29,288 bases of DNA, from the NCBI GenBank assembly GCA_027596035.1, contig JADGJA010000221.1:1-29288 (forward strand), read 5' to 3'. The DNA is from Thoreauomyces humboldtii (lineage: Eukaryota > Chytridiomycota > Chytridiomycetes > Spizellomycetales > Powellomycetaceae). Made by a program: the position numbers and the translations under genes. This document shows positions 9,933-18,623 of the stretch, one piece after another. Numbering within the stretch: position 1 is the first letter of the stretch; each line of letters starts with the position of its first letter. The notes under the pieces are model-generated. The model searched no databases and had not been told where the DNA came from. It worked only from the letters and a program-made list of their open reading frames with translations.

Positions 9933-10589
9933 ATGGCAAAAGCTATCATGTACATCATGCGAGGTCAAACCATGCTCATAGAAGCAAATCATTCGAGATA
10001 GAATTGACATTATTCTACTGTACTCTAGGCGCTCCGGGCAGCGGGAAAAGTCACCTGGCAGCGTTGTTGGCAAGCAGCCAGCCTTCTTCCCCTAGCTCAC
10101 CTGGGTTAGTATTATCCACAGACGATTACTTTTCTCTCGATACCGGAACATACGAGTTTGATCCGCGTGCGCTTGGATCTGCGCATCAGTGGAATCAGAG
10201 TCGAGCGGAGAACGCTCTAGAACAGGGGATTTCGCCAATAATCATCGACAATACGAACACGCAGGCGTGGGAAGCGAGACCTTACGTTGAGATGGCGATG
10301 AGAATGGGCTATCAGGTTGTGGTCAAAGGTATCGGGAATGAAACTCGCCGTTGAACACTTACGCTGATGACTCAATGGCATTTACCCAGAGCCAACCACG
10401 GAGTGGTGGAGAACTCGTGATGTTGCTACCCTCGCGGCAAGAAATTCGCATGGCGTGGACGTCCAGACTATTACGCGGATGCTTTCTCGATGGGAGGTCG
10501 ACTTCTCCATACCCACCATATTATCGGCAGAAAGACCTTCGTTCGGCCCTCGACCCTCTGTCGGCCCTTCCCGGCGCTCCTTTTTCTGA
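9933..10589 (+). CDS. N4BP2L-type P-loop ATPase/kinase-like protein (AAA_33)
   Basis: Three exons (9933..9963, 10029..10328, 10390..10589) give 176 aa; introns are 65 and 61 bp. The spliced N-terminus MYIMRGAPGSGKS matches the LYLLRGLPGSGKS start of human N4BP2L1, which justifies the weak GTCAAA donor. Further family motifs are STDDYFS, YEFDPRALGSAHQWNQ, ISPIIIDNTN and, after the second splice, KEPTTEWWRTRDVATLAARNSHGV. The C-terminus ends shortly after LSAERPS, so this is a compact version without the long extensions of animal N4BP2. The fold is that of polynucleotide kinase-like P-loop enzymes. The substrate of the N4BP2L group is not established, and N4BP2 itself has 5'-polynucleotide kinase activity. 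Start: the ATG at 9933 is preferred; an in-frame ATG at 9873 would add 20 residues. Confidence 0.88.
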
Positions 10590-10746
10590 TTTGAGCGTCA
10601 ACCACGGATCAATATCTCTGCGTATTCTGCAGCCGTTTCATCCACATCATCTGACAAGCAAGACGCATACACTAGATAAGAGAAAAGTACAATTTTGGAA
10701 TTTAAATTGTGCAAGACCACAAGCCCGGGAGGAGGCTGCTACCAAA

Positions 10747-10756
10747 AATAAATAAA
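10747..10756 (+). terminator. Overlapping AATAAA polyadenylation signals
   Basis: Two overlapping AATAAA hexamers lie about 160 bp downstream of the N4BP2L-type stop codon and just before the convergent F-box gene ends. They fit a 3'-end processing signal for the plus-strand gene; this is inferred from sequence only. Confidence 0.45.
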
Positions 10757-10777
10757 TCGCTCCCAGCCAGTATCCGT

Positions 10778-12511
10778 TCAACATTCCCAAACCCTAGGTC
10801 CAAGGCAAGGCGATCCCATCGACAGATCGTAGACAGGGTCAACATCGCTGACGTCCTCCTCTGCCTCGTCCATTTTCATATCACCCTCGGCAGCGCTCGA
10901 CATCTGGACGCCCATCATCTCATCTCTTGACAATACCACCACGGGTGTAGGCGTGTCAAGATCCGATGGTGTGGTCATGCGTTTGGATTGCTGCAATGCC
11001 GCCATCCGCCGGCCAGCTCCGATTATGACGTCCACGACCGGCGCGTGGACGGTTCTTCGATCTGCGTTCCACCAGTCAGGACGCGGGGGTGGTCGAACTG
11101 GCTCGATCATGTGAACGTCTTCGCACGACAGCGCAGCTGGAAATTTCAGCGTGCAATCGTGAGCAAGGACGGGACGTTGAAAGGGCATCGACACGTGGGC
11201 ATCGTGGAATGGGGATGGTCTGTCCGTGACCTCGAAGATCTCGCTTGGGGGAAACATGAACGCAGGAAGAGGTTCCATGACCGGGTCGCCGGGTAGTCCC
11301 GCGCAGGCACGGCGAAACGCCATCGGGTATCTCCGAACCTCGGAGCGACAAAGTGGCCCCACGTCAAGAGTGTAGAGCGGTTCGTCGCCGTTTCGAGCGG
11401 AGGCAGGGCTTCCGGAGGGTAAAGGGGTCGTATGCTGCCTAACCTCGGCGATGGACAAACATCGATTGTAGAACCTCAAGTCATGGAGGGCACCGTGGAA
11501 GGGGTACCATCCGCACCGAAGCCTGCCAGGTCGACCGGCGAGATCCTCGTGCGCGAACCCCGTCCCAATCTGAAAGTGAGCCGGCCTGAGGTCGATGAAC
11601 TCGTAAGGGCGGTCGGCAGCGGATGTTTGGACCCCGTCGACGTACATGGTCTCGCGGAACCAGGGCCAGCCGGGCCCTGAATCGGTAGACACGCTCATGT
11701 TGCTCCCTCCATGGTCTTCCAGACCTTCGACCACGTGCTGGTGCTGATGATGAAAGCCCGTAGCCTCCTCGTCGGAGTCGATGCTGTCGGCAACGGACTG
11801 CTCGGTTGGCGCATAGTCCGTTGCTCTCAAGGTCAGACCAACGCAATGCCATTTCCCATCTCCCACGAACACTCCTTCCATCGGGTTGTCAACATCCGCG
11901 TCGAACGAGCCTCGTACGACTCCGTCGGCACCGATGTAGAGAAGCTGGTGAAGGTGCTTCGACAGAACCCCAGCCCCGATCTTGGCAGTCTGACCCCCAA
12001 CTATGATGCCGCCCTGATAAGGTCCATTTGTAAGTTCCCACGAGTTGTCACACTCAGGAGTACGGAACCAGGCGACCAGCGACATGCTGTCAGGAAGGCA
12101 TCCGTCGGCATCGCGCATGGCACTTGCCACCCTGTCGGGTAGCGGGATCGAATCACCTGGGTAACTCCTCCACGGCGCATCGTGGCATTGGTCCGGTAGT
12201 CTGACGAAGCAGGCAGAGTGGGCGTCCGCAGCGTAAGTTTTCCAGTAAGGGACTGTTCCCCGCGTCCGGCCCTTTCCGTCCTCATCGTCGTCGCTGTCTT
12301 CCATCAGCGACGTGAAAGCCGACTCCGGACACGGATATGTTGCGAACGCGCATCGTTCTTGCCATACGCTGTCGTTGGTACAGATGTGATGCATGCGTCG
12401 GCAGGTCTGCATGAGGGTGAGTATGGTTGGCGAGGTCAGCCGCTTGAGGATTTCAAAGTGAATTTCTGTGGGAAGCGCATGGTACGGGCATTGGAGCGAT
12501 TGCGATGCCAT
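10778..12511 (-). CDS. F-box protein with a LamG/concanavalin-like domain
   Basis: A single uninterrupted frame of 577 aa, the only intronless gene here. Residues about 11-55 form an F-box (ALPTEIHFEILKRL, then LMQTCRRMHHIC and VWQERC). An acidic spacer (SDDDEDG, about 72-79) follows. Residues about 139-355 resemble a LamG/Laminin_G_3 jelly-roll: VAWFRTPE, GDGKWHCVGLTL, TMYVDGVQ, FQIGTGF and a closing FHGALHDLRFYNRCLS. The C-terminal 200 residues are Pro- and acid-rich with no known domain. By family, the F-box would bind Skp1 in an SCF ubiquitin ligase and the second domain would select a substrate, possibly a glycan or peptide; that is inference. There is no signal peptide, so the protein is intracellular. 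It is convergent with the N4BP2L-type gene, with 188 bp between stops. Confidence 0.85.
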   Translation of the reverse strand: MASQSLQCPYHALPTEIHFEILKRLTSPTILTLMQTCRRMHHICTNDSVWQERCAFATYPCPESAFTSLMEDSDDDEDGKGRTRGTVPYWKTYAADAHSACFVRLPDQCHDAPWRSYPGDSIPLPDRVASAMRDADGCLPDSMSLVAWFRTPECDNSWELTNGPYQGGIIVGGQTAKIGAGVLSKHLHQLLYIGADGVVRGSFDADVDNPMEGVFVGDGKWHCVGLTLRATDYAPTEQSVADSIDSDEEATGFHHQHQHVVEGLEDHGGSNMSVSTDSGPGWPWFRETMYVDGVQTSAADRPYEFIDLRPAHFQIGTGFAHEDLAGRPGRLRCGWYPFHGALHDLRFYNRCLSIAEVRQHTTPLPSGSPASARNGDEPLYTLDVGPLCRSEVRRYPMAFRRACAGLPGDPVMEPLPAFMFPPSEIFEVTDRPSPFHDAHVSMPFQRPVLAHDCTLKFPAALSCEDVHMIEPVRPPPRPDWWNADRRTVHAPVVDVIIGAGRRMAALQQSKRMTTPSDLDTPTPVVVLSRDEMMGVQMSSAAEGDMKMDEAEEDVSDVDPVYDLSMGSPCLGPRVWEC

Positions 12512-13596
12512 GTTTGTTCATTCGTTGAGCAAAAAGATGTAAAGGGTTGCTCTGCGGATGATACTATGACCTATCTTGGTGACAACCGTATTCGAGCGAG
12601 AGGGAGAAGTGCAGCGCCGGAGTATTCACAAGTATGGATAGTTTGAGACGACATAGGTGCAGTGAGGCGGCGAGCTATTAGCTTTTGTGAGGCGAAAATC
12701 AACAGAAGCATTTCCCACTCCATCGAGGGCTGTTAAAGTGGCTTTTCCCAGAAAAAAACCAAACGGCGTGGCTGCGTGGCTTCCTTAAAAAAACGGTTGA
12801 ATAGCTCAACGGAGTCTGTTTTCTCTCCGGATGCCGTGGGTGTTGACTCAAAGAGAGGCTTCGAGCCCTTCGAGCATCAGGCGCACGCCTTGGATCAAGC
12901 CTTGCCACCTCTCGAAAATCAACGGCGTTAAGGCAGGGAGATTTTCAACTGCGCGCGCCTGCCGGTGTTGGTTAATTTTCCGGGTTCTGCTGGTCTTGCA
13001 GGTGCTGATAGCAACCTCACAAAAATAGCTTTGTAGAAGCTTTCGACAGAGCGGAGTTTGAGCAGGTATTATGGTATACGGCTGTATGGGCCGGTTCATG
13101 CGGGAGACGCGGAAGCATCGCGAAATGCCTCATGATGGGAGACGGGGAGAATAACGCACGAGAGAAGGTTGCAAGGAAATCCCTCAAGGTTCACCAAATA
13201 AGTCCAGCCAGCCCCTATTAGGACGCGCACGGCATGGCCCTATCGCTATGCACATCCGAGAAGTCTACCTAAACCCCCAGGCAGACAGATTGAGGAGAAT
13301 TGAGGAGGAGCCAAAAATGGCACGGTCCATTTTGCTTGCCCCTCGACCCTCATCTCTTCAGAAACAAACGAGACCCTTCAAAACCAATCTCGCTACTTTT
13401 CTTCTTCCATTCAGCAAGGTAAGCCGTCAAATTCGCCACCCTGGGAGGCAGCAGAAAGGGCGTCTCGCTCAATCAAGGACCAGTAGAAAGGTTACCCAGC
13501 AGAAGGCTTTTCAAGGGGCTCTTCTCGCAGCGAGTGTGTATATGCATTAAATGGATGGTGCTACGCTAACTTCCAAAAAGATGACTCCGTGTCCAA
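12512..13596. other. Intergenic region upstream of the F-box gene
   Basis: These 1,085 bp separate the F-box start codon from the ABCG stop codon, both minus strand, and so hold the F-box promoter and the ABCG 3' end. The 11-mer CGAAAATCAAC occurs at 12693 and 12913, and GATTTTC (inverted core) at 12940. Scattered open frames (12831-13028, 13248-13550) show no domains. No RNA gene could be supported. Confidence 0.4.
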
Positions 13597-16500
13597 TCAT
13601 CGCCGCTCCTTGAGTTTCCAAGCAGTAAGAGCCAAAATAAGTCCTAAGAATCCAACGAACCACGCGACCTCAATGCCGAGGTCCCTGGCAAATGCGTCGC
13701 GATCGAAGCCAAACTTGTCCAGAACTAGATGAAAAAGGGCGAGGATGAGTACGCAGTCTAGGACGACGCTTGGTGATTGACATAAGAATACCGATCGATG
13801 CTGGGACATTGACCGCCAGTCCCGACACCTCGTCGGTGATGGTCAAGCCGTTGATATCGTTGGTAACGAGGGCCTCGTAGGCGAATCGGAACAGCGAAAG
13901 GTACTGGATCCAGCGCAGGGGGAGCGGAATCTGATCTGAAGCAATGACGAGTTATGAGTGTCAATCCTTGAAGCGCAGGCAAAGAGCGTTGGCGTCTACC
14001 TTGGTTCAGTAAAAAGCCGGCAAACAGCATGTGGAACAGTAAGATCAAGGATCCGACAAGGTTCGCAGTTCCAATGTCGCGGATCAACGTGCCAACCGCC
14101 ATACAAAGAAGTCCAGCGTTTGCCGCAAACAAGCACAACACGCTAATGAAGCGAGCAAAGTGGTCGCCCGAATCCGTGTACCCTACCATATGGAAGGAGA
14201 TGATTCCCATAATGAGGGCAGGGATAATGCGGAGAGGAATCAAATCGAAAACGATGCGAGAGAGGAGAAAAGGTATGGGTCCGTAAAAACCATTTGCCCG
14301 CTCTCGAATGAAGATCTCGCGCTCCTCGCTCAACGCCTGGAAATACATGTAAGCAAAATAGCAACATCTGAGAATACTGATCATAGCCTCAATACCCCGA
14401 TCGCACTGAGAGCCGAAAAGCCAAGAAGAGCCATCAAGAAAAAGATGCTGCCGAAGCGATTTTGAATCCCGGCCAAGGAGGAGTCGCTGTGCCAATATAA
14501 CCCACCAACGAATGCTATAGAGACATAAATACAGTGAGTTTTCGCTCTATCTCGAAAGTGAGCCGCCTTCTTACCTCCCAAGCCAACAGCGATCCCCAAG
14601 TGCGTCGCCCACAAAACTGGTCTGCGCCAAAAGTTGAGCGCCCCACGCTCTAGCAATGTCGCCATCTTGGTAAGGAAGGTAATCCGGAAAGCACTTTCTG
14701 AGTGCCCGGCATCCCTCTCCTCCCAACCGGTGGCAAGCCGGCTTGCTGGGCTTCCGATTGCGATGGATTCGATTGACGCTCCGATGCTCACTTTTCCATC
14801 CGCCGTGTTGACGACCGGCACGTCTGTGTCCAACAGAAAGCTCGCGCTCGCATCTGGCGTGCTGTTGGTGGAAGACGGTGCATGTCGGTTCCTTCTTGTC
14901 CTAAGCTCATACTCCCCCGCAATCGAATCAACTGATTGTCCGCTTCTCGGGGAGCCGTCCCGCGAGCCAGAATCCCAATCTGTTTTCCCCGCTGCGACAT
15001 CCAGCACCCAGTCGGCGATGTTGTAGTATGGCGGACAGGGATGGCCGCGGTCGGAAAAGAAGCGTTCCATTCCTTCGGCATGCCCGAAATACATGATCCG
15101 ACCTTTTTGCAACACGGCGACATCATCGAACATAGCATACACATCGGAGCGTGGCTGGTGAATTGTGAAGACAATGGTCTTTCCGGACTTATGTGCCAGA
15201 TCACAGATAGTCTTGACGACAGCATGCGCATTATACGAATCGAGTCCACTGTAGGCATGGAAAAGATAAGCGATGAATCTCACAAGCGCTACAGCGTGTT
15301 CCACTAACCTGGTAGGCTCGTCCAAAAAGAGAATGGCAGGGCTCGTCACCAGCTCGGCACCGATGCTGACCCTTCTTTTCTCTCCTCCGCTGATACCCCG
15401 CCGTGTGCGTCCGCCAACTCTCGAGTCTGCCACATGGCTTAGGCCAAGCTGGTCAATCACTTCGCCTACGCGCCGTTTCTTCGCTTGAAGTGACATTGAT
15501 TCAGGTAACCGCATTTTGGCTGAGAACATCAACGTTTCTCGGACTGTCAGGGTATCCATCTAGACATGTACATCAGAAACTTTACTTGATGCAACCAAAG
15601 ATCACATCTCACCAAAACATCTTCTTGATCCACGAAGCCAACGAGACGTCGATATTGTGACTTCGAAAGTCTAGCCCCGTTTACCAGCAGCTCTCCGTCA
15701 ATATTTCCTGTTACGACGAAGAGGTTTGAATAGGCTGAGCGCGTGACCTCGTTGTATGTAACCTGACCTAACCTCTTTTCGCTTTGCCGGCTAAAATATC
15801 CAAAAAGCTGGAATCCAGTTGTCAGGAATGCAAATGTGAACCGACAGAATGTAAGCACCTACGTAGTTTTCCCGGCCCCCGATGGTCCCAAAATGGCTAA
15901 TGCACGGCCAGGTGAAAACTGTCCGCTGACGTTACGGAGGATCTGTTTGCTTCCTGGAAAAAAGCATCAGCATACGAGTTCCATTTTCCCGAACGATAGC
16001 CTAGTCCCGTACCATCCGAATAGCTGAGACCCGTCACCGACAGATGTATCCCCTTGCGATCCAGCATGACGGGTTGTTTTCGCGCTCGTTCTCTCCTGAA
16101 GCACGCAAGTCCGATTCCAGACACGAGGAGCAGAGCAGCCGCACTTCCCACTGCAACCACCGCAATCCCGACCGTCGAAAGTGCCCGCGTAGATGCAACG
16201 GCATCGTCGCCTGGATCGTCGCTAAGCGCGCCACATTCACCATGGAGACAAGACCCCAGCTTGAATCCATTTGGAAAAATGGAGTTCAAAAAAGCGAATT
16301 GAATCGTGCAGTTCGAGGACTGTGCCCCACGGTCGCAGACAAAGCCGAGAGCACCGGTGGCGCCGTTCACCGAACCGCTGAGATCGAAACCGCCACCGGG
16401 GCCACCGCAAAATAGCGCCCCAGGGGAGCACTTGCACGATAGTGTCGGGCAGTGGAAGTTACTCTGGGCGGCAGTTCGTGTCTGTGTACAGCTGGATGCC

Positions 16501-17335
16501 TGACAAGTGAACTGCGGCAGTCCTTGATACCACACTGAGGGAAGGACGCAACATGAACATTGGAAGCTCGATTCGCAGGGTCGATAGCCATACTGTACTT
16601 GACCCAAAAGCATTCCCAGCGTCCACGTCTCTTTCAACAGTCAAGTAGCTGGACAACGGGTAGACGAGTTTCAAGAGCGGCTCTGGTCATGGTTTGATCA
16701 CTTGTCAGATGTCTGCACCACGATATCGAATGCAAAGACCGACGGAGCAGCACTGTACCTAGTACTTCACAGTACGAGTATCCCTTCTTCCAGACAGGAC
16801 TGTCCGTGTTGCAGACAAGGGACTGCCCTATGGCCGCCGAGGAAGCCTTGCAAACATTGTCCCTCGTACAAAGGTTGCTGGAAGTTTGCATATGATATCA
16901 GTACTTGGCAATGCGTTTGACGCACCCGAACGAAGATCCCCACCAATTTATGCCAGTAAACCCGTCGTCACAGCATGCTTCTGTTACATTCGTCCTGGCA
17001 GGCCGGTACTGGGAAGCAACATTGGGCGAACCGCAACTGGCCTCAGAACAGTCCTGACCGCTAAACCCGTCCAGACAAGTGCAAAGATTGTTTTCGCAGG
17101 TCCCAAAGTTCTGACATGGGGAGCTGTTGCAGTTGTAGCACACTGGACACGATGCGGGAGTACTTGGAGCGGGATTCGAGGCGGTGACCGTAGCTGTTAT
17201 CGTGACAACGGCAGGCGCTGAGGGAACGAGCAAAGAGGTGACCGCAGGAGTTTGACCATCGGCGGGAGACAGGAGCAACAGCACAAGGACTATCAGGAAC
17301 GCAGACATCTGTGTTGTTGTAGGAACCGAACCCAT
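13597..17335 (-). CDS. ADP1: ADP1-like ABCG transporter with N-terminal EGF-type extracellular domain
   Basis: Thirteen exons give 1002 aa, close to yeast Adp1: 17335..16926, 16877..16759, 16682..16599, 16534..16013, 15953..15863, 15807..15773, 15707..15613, 15559..15309, 15248..14575, 14514..14396, 14336..14000, 13935..13792, 13724..13597. A signal peptide ([13 protein letters not shown], residues 10-22) precedes an EGF-like module ([12 protein letters not shown]...CTC, about 68-96) and a Cys-rich luminal domain ([16 protein letters not shown]). A membrane helix follows at about 322-345. The ABC cassette has GPSGAGKTT (about 400), [12 protein letters not shown] (about 510), FLDEPTSGLDS and IHQPRSD. 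The C-terminal six-helix ABCG region contains [15 protein letters not shown] and ends WKLKERR. Introns are 48-76 bp. It is a half-size ABCG protein expected in an intracellular or plasma membrane; its substrate is unknown. An ATG at 17308 is an alternative start directly at the signal peptide. Confidence 0.93.
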
Positions 17336-18623
17336 TGCTTCTCCAATGCTGAAGACCACACAGGACCCCCAGAGCGCATTTTAATATGGGGGGATTGTGG
17401 GGGGCCAACGGGCAACGGCTAGGCCAACGGCAAGGCTTGCGCCAAAACCAAAATCTTTCCCTTTCGATACCTCCTTTTGACTTTGCAACAGGCATTCAAG
17501 GCTGATCCCGATGGCAGCGCTAGGACTGGCAGCGCCAAGGGAAACCCTTGACCTTCGAGGAAGGCGGTGCACCCTATGATACCTTGTGGTGCACTCTGGC
17601 CACACAGGTTTAAGATGTTCGGGTCCAGTTATCGTCCTGGAAATCCCAGAGACCCCTGGCACTCGAGTGCACACCACCTGCTTACCATTCATCGAATGAT
17701 GCTTCTCATACAGTAGACGTGTTTTCCTGGAACGCAGGGTGCACACTGTCGCAACGATCCTTCAGGCTTTCTGGACATGGTCGGAAGCAAGGCCAACTTC
17801 TCAAATCACGCTGTTACCGGTACGTGTACTTTGGAAGCTGTCCAACTTTGCTTGTCCCTCGTGCGCTTTCTCGTTCCGCAAAGTCTCTCTAGGGAATCTG
17901 GCCAGAACCTCCGGCTGAGCAGAGTCTGCAGGCGTTACAGGTGATGCATGCGTGCGGTAAAGCCTTCGGGATCCGCTCTATACCGGTGGGCAAGGCTTCA
18001 TTACTGCACATGGTCCATGCACCGTGACGGGAATTCCTGCCCTTCCGCTCTGCCCATTTGGTGCTCTCCTTCACGGTTGACTCTAAGGAGATGCCGGGCA
18101 GTGGGGCCTGTGGGCACGGCGGGCAGTGCGGGCACTCACTGTATTCAACGTATACAACATTTGCATGTGCCAGATCTCCGCACGGGCAGGATGCTATCGA
18201 ATGCGTCCCAAGACGAACAACATCCTCCCCCCTTTGTGACATGCTGCGCTGTGTGAGAGAGAGGAAAGCGTGTGCAGCGGCGGGCTGCCCGCGTGACCCC
18301 CACCCACCCTTCGTCTCTCTCTCGCTCCCTTGGCTTCTCTCTGATCGCACGCCCTTGGACCCCCTCGTGCCCCTTCCAGATGGTATAATGAGCGCATCCT
18401 CAGTCCAGCTCCCCCCCGCTCCTTCTGCTCCATAGAACTAAAGACGTTTCTTGCCGCTTTCTTGTTACTCCATCCTCTTCCAACCAACTGCACCGTTCAC
18501 CCCCAAGGTATATGGTTTCTCGTTCCCGACGGTCTCGGCCGGCCAGCGTAGTGGCGTGTGACTCACTAAGGCTCCATCTCGACATCTCGCATCTTCAGAA
18601 AAACGCGCATCCCATCTCCCAAG
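17336..18623. promoter_or_regulatory. Long divergent intergenic region between the ABCG and fumarate reductase genes
   Basis: This is the largest gene-free stretch (1,288 bp) and lies between two outward-facing starts. It holds four GTGCAC palindromes (17567, 17589, 17667, 17739), closest to the ABCG gene. Pyrimidine-rich tracts at about 18290-18350 and 18410-18490 lie closer to the fumarate reductase start. A Cys-rich frame (17889..18242, minus) is noted under findings but not accepted as a gene. No TATA box is obvious. Confidence 0.5.

Noticed and set aside
12802..12875. Possible tRNA: TAGCTCAACGG resembling an A box and GGCTTCGAGCC resembling a B box
   Set aside because: The D loop would be only four bases, no anticodon stem can be formed between the boxes, and the acceptor arm has no complementary 3' strand.
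13757..13791. A 34-nt intron near the 3' end of the ABCG gene
   Set aside because: An acceptor farther on (TTTTTCATCTAG, ending at 13725) gives a normal 67-bp intron and restores the family sequence [12 protein letters not shown] without an extra hydrophobic insertion.
17778..17935. Mini-gene starting MVGSKANFSN with a GTACGT donor and CTCTAG acceptor
   Set aside because: The spliced product would be about 22 residues with no similarity; the splice-like signals are easily met by chance.
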